Positions 37,096-45,736 of a stretch of 62,784 nucleotides of DNA are shown here, one piece after another; the first letter of the stretch is position 1; the number at the start of each line of letters is the position of its first letter. This stretch comes from an uncultured Spirochaetaceae bacterium. Lineage in GTDB: Bacteria; Spirochaetota; Spirochaetia; Treponematales; Treponemataceae. The notes under the pieces are model-generated. The model searched no databases and was not told the DNA's origin. It saw only the letters and a program-made list of their open reading frames with translations. The translations under genes were made by a program, and so were the position numbers. The DNA lies in contig CACXCG010000016.1 in the NCBI GenBank assembly GCA_902766125.1, positions 1 to 62,784 on the forward strand, read 5' to 3'.

Positions 37096-38121
37096 ATGGA
37101 CATGAAGAAACTCAACTTTGACAAAGCAAAAGTCGAATGTGAAAAACAGATTGACGGATTACGAAACGGCGGCAAACCGCTGCTTATCACCATTATATTA
37201 ACCTTCCTGGTAATGATTGCAGTATGCGTTGCAGTCTTCTTTGCATCTGTACAGGGAAAGGAACAGGTTAAAGTTCCCAACGTTGTAGGAAAAGACCTGA
37301 CTTCTGCACTTTTAATGCTGCAGAAAAACGAGCTGTATGCAAAAATCCAGCTGCGTTACACAGACCTTCCCGGAAGCGAAGGAACAGTCCTTGAACAGGA
37401 TCTGAAAGCAGGTGCAATTGTCAAAGCCTATCAGCGTATAACCCTTACGGTTGACCGCGGAGTTGCACTTGATCATCTGGAAGATTATGTCGGCCAGGAC
37501 ATTTCCGATGTACGCTCACGCCTGCAGCTTTTATTCAGCAGTGAATCAGCAAACGTAAATGTCATGTCGCCGGTGTACACAAAAGATTCTGCTGAACCGG
37601 GAACCATTCTTGCTCAGTATCCCGAAGCAGGAACCCTTATCACTCCGCCCATGAACATCCGCTTTGTAGTCAGCAGCGGAACTCAGACAGAAAAGACAAC
37701 GGTACCTGATTTAAGCGGCAACACAATCGCTCAGGTATTGCGCCAGATGCCGTCTTCAAAAGTAGTATTTGATTTTACTTCACATATTGCAGGTGATTCA
37801 GAAAAAGCAGGAACGGTAACACATCAGGATTCTGCAGGAAAAGAAGTAGAAGCCTTTACACACATTCCGGTAGACATTGCAATTGCTGCAGTTACAGAAA
37901 AAGACACCATGGTAAGCGGAATCTTTACGTATGACGCACCGGAGTATCCGTATGCAGTACCCATGGAACTTGATGTACGGGACAGCGAAGGAAATGTTAC
38001 CGCTCAGGTTAAGTTTGTTCACCCGGGAAAAACGGTAACCGTTCCCTTCACTGCTAAAAAAGAATCTACACTGATTTTCTCAATTCTTGGCGAAGAAAAG
38101 ACCCGCCAGATTGCTCAGTAA
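37096..38121 (+). CDS. Membrane-anchored PASTA-domain protein
   Basis: 341 residues. A short cytoplasmic N-terminus, one membrane segment (about 29-52, LLITIILTFLVMIAVCVAVFF), then three PASTA repeats outside (VKVPNVVGKDLTSALLML; LEDYVGQDISDVRSRL; TTVPDLSGNTIAQVLRQM) and a C-terminal beta region. PASTA domains bind cell-wall fragments and are usually on Ser/Thr kinases or PBPs; neither kinase nor transpeptidase is present here. ATG at 37096 is 2 bases after AAGG; ATG at 37102 has better spacing and may be the true start. Last gene of the his-def-fmt operon. Confidence 0.88.
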   Translation: MDMKKLNFDKAKVECEKQIDGLRNGGKPLLITIILTFLVMIAVCVAVFFASVQGKEQVKVPNVVGKDLTSALLMLQKNELYAKIQLRYTDLPGSEGTVLEQDLKAGAIVKAYQRITLTVDRGVALDHLEDYVGQDISDVRSRLQLLFSSESANVNVMSPVYTKDSAEPGTILAQYPEAGTLITPPMNIRFVVSSGTQTEKTTVPDLSGNTIAQVLRQMPSSKVVFDFTSHIAGDSEKAGTVTHQDSAGKEVEAFTHIPVDIAIAAVTEKDTMVSGIFTYDAPEYPYAVPMELDVRDSEGNVTAQVKFVHPGKTVTVPFTAKKESTLIFSILGEEKTRQIAQ

Positions 38122-38129
38122 TCAGCACA

Positions 38130-38849
38130 CTATTTTTTGACTTCTACCGAACCGTCGGCATGTGCAATAAATGCTACAGGCCGCAGTTTGGTAAAGAAGC
38201 CAACTTCAACTACACCAGTAATTGCATCAATTTTATCTTCCAGCACAACCGGATCAACAGGTTTTTCCCAGACACAGTCTACAATCATGTTTCCGTTATC
38301 AGTAATAACAGGACCTGCTTTTCTGACACCTTCACGCACCGTACAGCTTGCACCCAGTTTTTCCAGTTCACGGATTACACGAACACGTGCATCGGCAATG
38401 ATTTCTACAGGCAACGGAAATTTTGTTCCGTGAGAGCCAACTGCCTTTGATTCATCTGCAACGATTGTGTATTCGCGCGAACTGTATGCAGTAATTTTTT
38501 CACGCAGTAACGCAGCACCGCCGCCTTTAACCAGTGTGTTCTCAGGACCAATTTCGTCTGCACCGTCAACAGTCAAATCAAGCTGTCCGGCAATTGCTTT
38601 ATCATTAAGCGTAAAAACAGGAATTCCCAGTTCTTCACAGGCAAGTGTAGTCTGAAAACTGGTTGATACTGCTTTAATGTCTTTTAAGGTTCCGTCTGCA
38701 ATGCGTTCTGCAAGGCGCTTTACTGCCGGCATAGCAGTAGAACCGGTACCCAGACCGATTTTCATTCCGCTGAAAATTTTTCCTTCTTTTATCAGCGAAT
38801 CAATTGCAGTTGTTGCAGCAAGAATTTTCTGTTCATTCGTTGTAATCAT
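38130..38849 (-). CDS. rpiA: Ribose-5-phosphate isomerase A
   Basis: Interconverts ribose-5-P and ribulose-5-P (pentose phosphate pathway). 239 residues from the chosen start. Motifs: GLGTGSTAMPAVKRL, LDLTVDGADEIGPENTLVKGGG (shown by TVDGADEIGP and KGGGAALLREK) and VPLPVEI-like PLPVEIIADARV. The start at 38849 overlaps the aroDE stop by 17 bases; the reading from 38876 is not supported by the family N-terminus. Co-transcribed with aroDE. Confidence 0.95.
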   Translation of the reverse strand: MITTNEQKILAATTAIDSLIKEGKIFSGMKIGLGTGSTAMPAVKRLAERIADGTLKDIKAVSTSFQTTLACEELGIPVFTLNDKAIAGQLDLTVDGADEIGPENTLVKGGGAALLREKITAYSSREYTIVADESKAVGSHGTKFPLPVEIIADARVRVIRELEKLGASCTVREGVRKAGPVITDNGNMIVDCVWEKPVDPVVLEDKIDAITGVVEVGFFTKLRPVAFIAHADGSVEVKK

Positions 38850-40341
38850 TATATTCAACCCCCGTAAACAGAGCAAATTGTTCCCAGCCCTGATACTTTA
38901 ACATTTCATAACCGTTGCAAACTTTGCAGCCAGCCTGTGATGCCCGAGCCATAACCGGCGTTGTTTCCGGAACATACACAATATCAAACACTTTTTCTTT
39001 TCCCGAAAATTCATAAAAGTAAATGGGATCATTTGATTCATCTGCAGGAAGTGATGCATTCATTCCTTTAGAAGTTGTCTGAATTATTACATCACTGTAT
39101 CGCTTCAACAAGTGAACTGAATCCGGTCCAAGCGGTGCATATTTAAATCCAAATTTTTCAGCAAGAGCGCGGGCCTTACCCAGCGTGCGGTTAAACACAC
39201 ATGCGTTACCATGCAGTTTTTTTACGGCATACGCTATTGCATGCGCTGCTCCACCTGCACCAATGATTGCAACTCTTTTTCCGCGCAGATTCTTAAATCC
39301 GGTAAACTCAAGCAGTGAGCGTTTGAATCCTGACCAGTCTGTATTGTAACCGTACCAGCTGCCGTCTTTTTCAACAACCGTATTACAGGCACCAATTTCT
39401 GCAACATGTTCATCCACTGAATCAAGATAGCCTAACACACTTTCTTTATGAGGAATGGTTACTGAAAAACCTTTTACACCAATCTGGCGTGCAAGCGGAA
39501 ACACATCTCCAATTTTTTCTGAACGCAGGGGAACATATACCGCATTCATGTTGTGTGCACGATATGCAGTATTATGAAGCACTGGACTAGACGTAGCATT
39601 CAGCGGCCAGCCGGTTATGCCAAACACATCAGTATCGCGGTCTATTGTCTTAAAGTGATAGGTTTCGTTGAGCGTTATAGGATCAAAATGCGCAAGGTTA
39701 CCAACATTCGATGCAAGTTCAGGAGCACTGGTAAACGTAAGATAGTTTTTTAATTTTGCAGAAAGAATACGCGACGGAGCACCAAGTGGTCCCATTGCAA
39801 TTAAAATGTGATTGTTGTCATTCATCTGTTCAGCTTCTGCAAACAGTTTTGTTACATCAGAAAGCGAATGAGGCATAAATGCAATTTTAGGAATTTCATA
39901 AGAAGTTGTACGTAATGAACGCAACCGTTCTGTAATGTTTGAAACCGGACCGTCCATACAGTGAACACTGCGGATTATTTTTGTACCGAATGCAAGTGCA
40001 ACATCCTGAAGCGAAGGAACACGAAAATCTTCTTCAAAATCTACATAGTCAAATGTTTTTGCATTTTCTTCACCAGCAAACGAAAGGGCACGTGCAAACA
40101 AAACAGTTCGTGCTGCCTCTCCTTCCCTAAACTGACCGCCGTCAACCACACGCCGTAACGTAAGAATACAGGGAAGTCCAGCCATAAGGGGAAATTTTCG
40201 AATTAAAAGCCGCTCATCATCATCAAGAAAATCTGCACGAAGTTCTGCCACATCAATTACAGAGCGGTATTTGTTTACGAGTGTAAGGTTTTCCAAAAGC
40301 GTCTTACCCGTAAGCGTAAGACAGATAAGCGGTCTATCCAT
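38833..40341 (-). CDS. aroDE: Bifunctional 3-dehydroquinate dehydratase / shikimate dehydrogenase
   Basis: 502 residues joining shikimate steps 3 and 4. The type I dehydroquinase part (1-about 225) has VAELRADFLDD, the catalytic His in RSVHCMDG and the Schiff-base Lys region PKIAFMPHS. The shikimate dehydrogenase part (about 235-502) has GWPLNATSSPVLHN, SVTIPHKESV (catalytic Lys), YNTDWSGF (catalytic Asp) and the NADP loop IIGAGGAAHAIAYA. The same fusion order is known from plants and Chlamydiae. Start at 40341 is leaderless (-10 TATGAT ends 6 bases before). Followed by overlapping rpiA. Confidence 0.94.
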   Translation of the reverse strand: MDRPLICLTLTGKTLLENLTLVNKYRSVIDVAELRADFLDDDERLLIRKFPLMAGLPCILTLRRVVDGGQFREGEAARTVLFARALSFAGEENAKTFDYVDFEEDFRVPSLQDVALAFGTKIIRSVHCMDGPVSNITERLRSLRTTSYEIPKIAFMPHSLSDVTKLFAEAEQMNDNNHILIAMGPLGAPSRILSAKLKNYLTFTSAPELASNVGNLAHFDPITLNETYHFKTIDRDTDVFGITGWPLNATSSPVLHNTAYRAHNMNAVYVPLRSEKIGDVFPLARQIGVKGFSVTIPHKESVLGYLDSVDEHVAEIGACNTVVEKDGSWYGYNTDWSGFKRSLLEFTGFKNLRGKRVAIIGAGGAAHAIAYAVKKLHGNACVFNRTLGKARALAEKFGFKYAPLGPDSVHLLKRYSDVIIQTTSKGMNASLPADESNDPIYFYEFSGKEKVFDIVYVPETTPVMARASQAGCKVCNGYEMLKYQGWEQFALFTGVEYNDYNE

Positions 40342-40347
40342 GGCAAC

Positions 40348-40377
40348 ATCATACCACATTTATCCGGTAAGTTTCAA
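40348..40377 (-). promoter_or_regulatory. aroDE promoter (leaderless)
   Basis: TTGAAA (40377-40372), 18-bp spacer, TATGAT (40353-40348), 6 bases, ATG. The -35 lies over the stop codon of the upstream gene. Confidence 0.7.
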
Positions 40378-42416
40378 TTGAAATCAAGAACAGGTTTTGT
40401 CTTACGGATTTTTAATGCCGGCCCTATAAGAATATCCTGGGTTTCTCCGGAACTGAGTCTGAGCCTGACCTGAGCATCTGAAGTTTTTTTATCGATTATT
40501 TCAAGCGGATATCCGCGGACTGCAGGCAGCTGAGGGTCTATCAGTATTTCAAGTAAATCCTGAGCCTGAAGTGCAGTTTCCACAAGATGCATCTTTCCCA
40601 CATAATCCATACCGTCAGCTTCACGCCGTTCAAACCGTACGTAATCTACATTTAACTGTTCTTCACTTACAATAATGCGCCGTTCCAGGCGTTCAGTAAG
40701 GATTTCTTTCTGATCTGATGATGTATCCAGTTTGGACAGTTTCTTTTGCAGCTGACTAAGCAGCTGTTTACTTTCCTGTTCACGGTTTTTCGTGTTAACC
40801 GGATTTCCAATGGAAAGCACGGAAGGTTCCTGTAATGACGGAAGCGGCGAGACTTGGGTTTTCCGGCTGACAGCAGTTACACATCCCACTCCGTCAAGAT
40901 GCAGTTTTTGCATTACTTCTTCTGCTTCTTCATCTGAGGTAAAGTCAAACAAAAACACTCCGGGAGCAAGCTGCTTAACAACGTGACTGGAAAGCTCCGG
41001 TGTATTTGTTATAACGGCACTCAACTTTTGAGACACACACAGAACATAACCTTTATACAGCATAAACGATGTATACGATGCATACCACTCTTCTATGCTT
41101 ACCCTGACTGTCTGCGGTATTTCGTAACGACAGAACTGAGAAAGAATTTCAATAACTGATTTATCGGTATGACCTGCTGCAAATGCCCTGAACACTGAAT
41201 GTTTTTCAAGCATGTACGTCATTGCAACGTCAACCTGCTGAAGTGAAAGACACTGTACCACAGACAACAGCTGTTCAAGCGGAAGACCCGGCATAAGCGT
41301 TACCCTGCCAGAAGCATCTACTTCCATAACGGGAACCTGACTTACCAGAACAGATGTACTTAATGCATCGGGACAGGCTGCATACAGCGGTTCGTCATTT
41401 GCATCAGAACCAGCCTGCTGTACCATGCCCAGAACTATGCACGAATCAATGCAAGAAGCAAAGGAAAAATCAGATTCTTCTCCAGAACTTGTGCGTAACA
41501 GAGCTGCAAACCGGCCCGCAGAAACTTTTGAACCCTGCACTTCCTGAAGCACGTGACACAAACGGATAAGCGCCTGTCGGGTCAGTCCCTGCGCAGGAAG
41601 CGAACATAACAGCGTCTGAACAATCTGTGCTTTAACGCGTAAGTCAGTACGAGATAAATGACCACTGGAAGCAGCGGCAATATACGAACAGCGGACAAGC
41701 GGACTCATGCGTGCAAACAAAACAAGCCGTTCCCAGTCAGGTACTGTTTCTTTTTCTGACTGATGAAACAGAGAAAGTTCACAGAAGGCTTTGCATAAAA
41801 CACTTAACGCAGGAACTGTCGTATACAATTGCGATAAATCAGCAACGGTCTTTTTCTTAAACGAACCGTCAGACTTGCAGCAGTCGGGATGAGAAAAAAC
41901 ATAGTTTACAAAGGAAGCAATCAGTGCATCGGTAAGAAGATAGAAACTGTTAGGTTTTACCGGGTGTATGTTTTCAGAAACAAACAGACAGTCAAGCGAA
42001 ACAACAGATGCAATTTCATCATCCAGAAGCGGATTTACACCATACACTCCGTCACGTTCATTACGGTAACGAAACACAATCAGCCGTTCTTCAAGGTTAA
42101 CAAGGCGTTCATGCAATAACGGTGCAACATCAGAACCACGGAACAAGTCGGCCAGTTTTACTTCTGTCATATTGGGAACATAATTTATGCAGGAAACAAT
42201 CTGTCTGTCCTGAGCACACAAAAGCGAAACCATATTCTGCTGAATTTCTTTTTTGCGCAAAAATGAACTCAACGCTTCAATCAGTTTCTGTTTGTTGTAC
42301 GGAGTTTTTATCACTCCAAGATACGTACGCATAATATCAAGAAACTGTTCGTCGGGAAGAAGTTCAAAATGTTCCCGCCATGCAATGACACGTTTTGTTC
42401 TTTCACTCAATTCCAT
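40374..42416 (-). CDS. Helicase-associated protein, likely XPB partner (Helicase_C_3-like)
   Basis: 680 residues. No ATPase motifs. An N-terminal helical part (PDEQFLDIMRTYLG, KQKLIEALSSFL) is followed by a central region (about 395-520) resembling the Helicase_C_3 domain: VMEVDASGRVTLMPGLPLEQL, TYMLEKHSVFRAFAAG, SVIEILSQFCRYEIPQTVRVSIEEW. Actinobacteria carry a gene of this type directly beside XPB, as here. The C-terminal part is WYL-like in layout (MHLVETALQAQDLLEILID). Start at 42416 has GAGGTG 4 bases before it and overlaps the XPB stop by 14 bases. Probably acts with XPB in DNA repair or RNA polymerase handling. Confidence 0.78.
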   Translation of the reverse strand: MELSERTKRVIAWREHFELLPDEQFLDIMRTYLGVIKTPYNKQKLIEALSSFLRKKEIQQNMVSLLCAQDRQIVSCINYVPNMTEVKLADLFRGSDVAPLLHERLVNLEERLIVFRYRNERDGVYGVNPLLDDEIASVVSLDCLFVSENIHPVKPNSFYLLTDALIASFVNYVFSHPDCCKSDGSFKKKTVADLSQLYTTVPALSVLCKAFCELSLFHQSEKETVPDWERLVLFARMSPLVRCSYIAAASSGHLSRTDLRVKAQIVQTLLCSLPAQGLTRQALIRLCHVLQEVQGSKVSAGRFAALLRTSSGEESDFSFASCIDSCIVLGMVQQAGSDANDEPLYAACPDALSTSVLVSQVPVMEVDASGRVTLMPGLPLEQLLSVVQCLSLQQVDVAMTYMLEKHSVFRAFAAGHTDKSVIEILSQFCRYEIPQTVRVSIEEWYASYTSFMLYKGYVLCVSQKLSAVITNTPELSSHVVKQLAPGVFLFDFTSDEEAEEVMQKLHLDGVGCVTAVSRKTQVSPLPSLQEPSVLSIGNPVNTKNREQESKQLLSQLQKKLSKLDTSSDQKEILTERLERRIIVSEEQLNVDYVRFERREADGMDYVGKMHLVETALQAQDLLEILIDPQLPAVRGYPLEIIDKKTSDAQVRLRLSSGETQDILIGPALKIRKTKPVLDFN

Positions 42417-44163
42417 TGCACACCTCGCACAAGGAATCTTCACCGGTGTATCTTACAATGCGGTACGAGTACCCCTGCTCTGCAAGAAATTTCTGACGGT
42501 TATTTCCAAAATCTTCTTCTACGGAATTGCGTGTTATGAGTGTAAAAAACCGGGCCGTCTTATTTTTAGGACGCAGGATTCTTCCCAACCGCTGGGCTTC
42601 TTCCTGTCGCGAACCAAAGGTACCGCTTAACTGAATTGCCATGCTTGCATCGGGAAGATCAATCGCAAAGTTTGCAACTTTACTTACCACTAAGACACGG
42701 ACTTCTCCCTGTCTGAACTGTGCATACAGTTTGTCGCGGTCAGCAGTAGAAGTCTTACCGGTAATAAGCGGAGCATTCAAAAGCTGAGCCACTTCATTCA
42801 ACTGAGAAAGATACTGACCGATAACCAGAATTTTTTCTTCAGGGAATTTTTTGACAAGACTTTGTGTAAGTGCAAGTTTTTCTGGATTTTCACTTGCAAT
42901 GCGATGTTTTTCACGCACACCGGCAACCGCATACGCAAGCTCTTTATCTGCAGGAAGATCAAGACGCATCTCTACACATTCTGCACTTGCAATCCAACCG
43001 GAATGTTCCAGTTCTTTCCAGGGAACATCATAACGCTTTGGACCAACCAGAGAAAAGACATGACCTTCGCAACCGTCCTCACGAACCAGCGTTGCAGTAA
43101 GTCCTACACGACGCACCGCCTGAAGTTCTGCAACAACCCTGAACACGGGAGCAGGAAGCATGTGCACTTCATCGTAAATGACAAGTCCCCAGTTATTCTG
43201 CCGGAACAAAGAAAAATGCGGATACGGACCTTCCTTGTCTGGTCTCCATGTCAGAATCTGATATGTTGCAACCGTAACCGGAAGAATCGTTTTTGTTTCA
43301 CCGGTGTACTCTGCAATCTGATCGCGGGTAAGAGAAGTTTTATCCAGAAGTTCATCTATCCACTGATGCACTGCAGAAATGTTTGTCGTTACAATGAGCG
43401 TGTTTGTTTTAAGCAGCGACATGATAAGCATGCCGACAATCGTCTTACCGGCACCACACGGAAGCACGATTGTTCCAAACCCAGTGCCGGGACCTTTGTC
43501 ACCAACAAGTGCAAGCGCTGCACTTTTCTGATAATCACGGATTTCAAATTTGTTTCCGCTGGATGCAATGTCTTTAAGCGAAAGTTCCAGAGGCTGTCCG
43601 TCCTGAAGCGGCACATCATCTTTAACCGGCCAACCGACAGAAAGCAGCTGCTGCTTTACTGTTCCGCGTTCAACTAAGCGCAGTAAAAAACACCAGCGTT
43701 TTTCTTCTTCGCTTACAGAAACCACATTGTTTTCAGGTTCCTTGTATTCGTATGCAACAAGATGTTTTGAAAGCATTGCATTAGAAGCAATCTCTTTGTA
43801 CACAAATGCATTTGCACAGACAATATACACATACGGCTCACCGTCAGCATCCGGCGCAGGAACCATTCTGATTTTACCAAAGCGAAGTGCTGTTTCCTGT
43901 ATCCATACCGCAACTGCTTCTGGAACCGGATAGCGTGCAAAATCTTCAAGCACCTGAACCGCCTGTTCACTTGAAAAACCGGCACTTGCTGCATTCCACA
44001 GAGACAAAGCGGTAATGCGGTATGTATGCAAATGCTCAGGGGAACGTTCCAGTTCTGCAAACGGAATAAGTGCATTGCGGCATTCATCTGCACGAGGAGC
44101 ATGAACATCAAGGAGGAGCGTTCTGTCTGACTGAACAATCAGCGGGTTATCTGGTTGCGGCAT
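42403..44163 (-). CDS. XPB/Rad25-type DNA helicase
   Basis: Superfamily 2 helicase. 586 residues. The N-terminal part (1-190) is a damage-recognition-like region. Helicase motifs: Q-region RDYQKSAALAL near 205, Walker A LPCGAGKT near 235, motif II DEVH in YDEVHMLPAPVF, motif III LTATLVREDG, then in lobe 2 KILVIGQYLSQL, VLVVSKVANFAIDLP and motif VI QRLGRILRPK. Bacterial XPB is patchy but regular in Treponema and Mycobacterium. It is translationally coupled to the Helicase_C_3-like partner. Upstream is the MgtC-like gene (6 bases). Confidence 0.94.
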   Translation of the reverse strand: MPQPDNPLIVQSDRTLLLDVHAPRADECRNALIPFAELERSPEHLHTYRITALSLWNAASAGFSSEQAVQVLEDFARYPVPEAVAVWIQETALRFGKIRMVPAPDADGEPYVYIVCANAFVYKEIASNAMLSKHLVAYEYKEPENNVVSVSEEEKRWCFLLRLVERGTVKQQLLSVGWPVKDDVPLQDGQPLELSLKDIASSGNKFEIRDYQKSAALALVGDKGPGTGFGTIVLPCGAGKTIVGMLIMSLLKTNTLIVTTNISAVHQWIDELLDKTSLTRDQIAEYTGETKTILPVTVATYQILTWRPDKEGPYPHFSLFRQNNWGLVIYDEVHMLPAPVFRVVAELQAVRRVGLTATLVREDGCEGHVFSLVGPKRYDVPWKELEHSGWIASAECVEMRLDLPADKELAYAVAGVREKHRIASENPEKLALTQSLVKKFPEEKILVIGQYLSQLNEVAQLLNAPLITGKTSTADRDKLYAQFRQGEVRVLVVSKVANFAIDLPDASMAIQLSGTFGSRQEEAQRLGRILRPKNKTARFFTLITRNSVEEDFGNNRQKFLAEQGYSYRIVRYTGEDSLCEVCNGIE

Positions 44164-44169
44164 CTGTTT

Positions 44170-44841
44170 TTATTCCGTAACGGAAAATTCTACAAGCGTT
44201 GGAATTTCGCGTAATTTTTTTGACAGCGATATAATATCTGCCTCACGGGGAGACCGGACTAAGAAATGAAGTTTGAGCACATGTTCGGCATACACACTTT
44301 CTATATTCATATCGGTAATGTGAATTCCACCTTCCTTAATGGATTTTTCTATTTCAGTTATATTGATATCATCATCGCTAAAAATAAGGTGAAGCGTTTT
44401 AATGCGTTCTGACGGAAACCACAGCCATTCAAATTTTTCAAGCAGTTTAAGCAGAATAAGCAGTGCAATAAGAACAATCGCAACCTGAGCATACAGTCCA
44501 ACTCCAAGCGCCATACCTAATGCAGATGCAGCCCAGATAATTGCAGCTGAAGTCAAACCCTTAATGTTCAAACCCTGACGGATAATTGTTCCGCCGCCAA
44601 GAAAACCTATACCGCTTGCAACACCTGCTGCAATACGGGTCGGATCACCGGCAACCATCTGTGTTTCTGCCATGTACACAGAAAGAATGGAAAGCAAAGT
44701 TGAAGACACACTTATAAGAACCAGCGTACGCAATCCAACTACCTGAGAATGCGACTTGCGTTCAATTCCCAAAAGAATTCCGCACACGCAGCTGGCAGCA
44801 ATTTTTATAGAACACGATACAATAAAATCGATGTCAAACAC
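44170..44841 (-). CDS. MgtC/SapB-family membrane protein
   Basis: 223 residues. Four to five membrane segments with the MgtC signature CGILLGIERKSHSQVVGLRTLVLIS and GVASGIGFLGGGTIIRQG. A C-terminal cytoplasmic ACT-like part (about 150-223) follows. The start is taken as GTG at 44841: AAGGAG lies 6 bases before it and the upstream gene's stop is just before. A reading from ATG 44892 would overlap that gene and is rejected. Related proteins inhibit F-type ATPase or help growth in low Mg2+; the role here is not shown. Confidence 0.9.
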   Translation of the reverse strand: MFDIDFIVSCSIKIAASCVCGILLGIERKSHSQVVGLRTLVLISVSSTLLSILSVYMAETQMVAGDPTRIAAGVASGIGFLGGGTIIRQGLNIKGLTSAAIIWAASALGMALGVGLYAQVAIVLIALLILLKLLEKFEWLWFPSERIKTLHLIFSDDDINITEIEKSIKEGGIHITDMNIESVYAEHVLKLHFLVRSPREADIISLSKKLREIPTLVEFSVTE

Positions 44842-44851
44842 AAACAGCTCC

Positions 44852-45673
44852 TTACAGTTTAAACAGCGAGAATGCTCCGGCAGATTTTGCACCGATTTTA
44901 TTCCACGCTATTGATTTTTTTGCAGTCAGTTTTGTTTTAAGGGAATCAACAGAATCCATAAAGGATGCAAGCCACGATGCTAACTGTTCGTCACTTCTGG
45001 CAAGCTCTGAATTACTGTCACCGCGCACAAGCACAATGTTTACATACGGATCATCACCATACACTGCAGCAAGATTTTCTGCAAATGAAGTAAATGCTCC
45101 CGCAGCAGCAGCAACAACAGGAGATGCAAGTGCATTCTGACCGTTACGGATTGCCGGAGAGCGAACTCCGTCTGCAACAGAAGGTCCCTCTTTAAGCAGG
45201 AATACAAGCGTTCCCGGGTTAGATCCGGAATTATGTTTTTCAAACCGAGAAATCAATTCAAGCGCAAGCATCTGATACGGAACAACAAGTTCATCACAAC
45301 CGCGGACACATTCACTTACATCAAGACGCTCAGCTTCTGCAGCATACGCTTCTTCATCAAAGAAAAGCACTGCCTCATCAAGCTGATCATACGCATTTTC
45401 TGCCTGCAGCACTACAGTTCTTGCAGAGACAGAGGAAGAACGGTTCCATGCAACGGTAAAGACTCCGGTTGAAGCTTCTCGGGTTTCGGCTTCTGCAAGT
45501 GCAGCTGCTTCTGCTTTTTTTTCGGCAACTGTCTTTTTTTCCAGAGCCTTCTGTTCTTCAAATTCTGTTTCCGGACGGGTAACCACTACATTGCGCCCGG
45601 TTGCGGTCATTCCTTCGACAAATGCTTCCCCGCGGGGCATATCTTTTCCTGCAATTAAAATTGTTTTAGCCAT
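44852..45673 (-). CDS. Hypothetical protein, possible degenerate short-chain-dehydrogenase fold
   Basis: 273 residues. The N-terminus TILIAGKDMPRGEAFVEGM and FTSFAENLAAVYG followed by VNIVLVRGDSNSEL have the rhythm of an SDR Rossmann fold, but the glycine motif and the YxxxK pair are lost. Residues about 35-65 are Ala/Glu/Lys-rich. No signal peptide. First gene of a leftward group with the MgtC-like protein and XPB. The promoter -10 ends 6 bases before the ATG. I do not recognise a function. Confidence 0.75.
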   Translation of the reverse strand: MAKTILIAGKDMPRGEAFVEGMTATGRNVVVTRPETEFEEQKALEKKTVAEKKAEAAALAEAETREASTGVFTVAWNRSSSVSARTVVLQAENAYDQLDEAVLFFDEEAYAAEAERLDVSECVRGCDELVVPYQMLALELISRFEKHNSGSNPGTLVFLLKEGPSVADGVRSPAIRNGQNALASPVVAAAAGAFTSFAENLAAVYGDDPYVNIVLVRGDSNSELARSDEQLASWLASFMDSVDSLKTKLTAKKSIAWNKIGAKSAGAFSLFKL

Positions 45674-45679
45674 ACCTTC

Positions 45680-45730
45680 AGTATACCATACTAGAAAATA
45701 CTTTGCAAAGTGCTTTTACTTTGTTATAAT
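45680..45730. promoter_or_regulatory. Divergent leaderless promoter pair sharing one palindromic -35
   Basis: The palindrome ACTTTGCAAAGT (45700-45711) contains TTGCAA (45703-45708), which reads the same on both strands. Rightward: 16-bp spacer, TATAAT (45725-45730), 6 bases, ATG 45737. Leftward: 17-bp spacer, TATACT (45685-45680), 6 bases, ATG 45673. One hexamer appears to serve as -35 for both genes, so the promoters should compete for polymerase. Confidence 0.75.
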
Positions 45731-45736
45731 ACAGGC

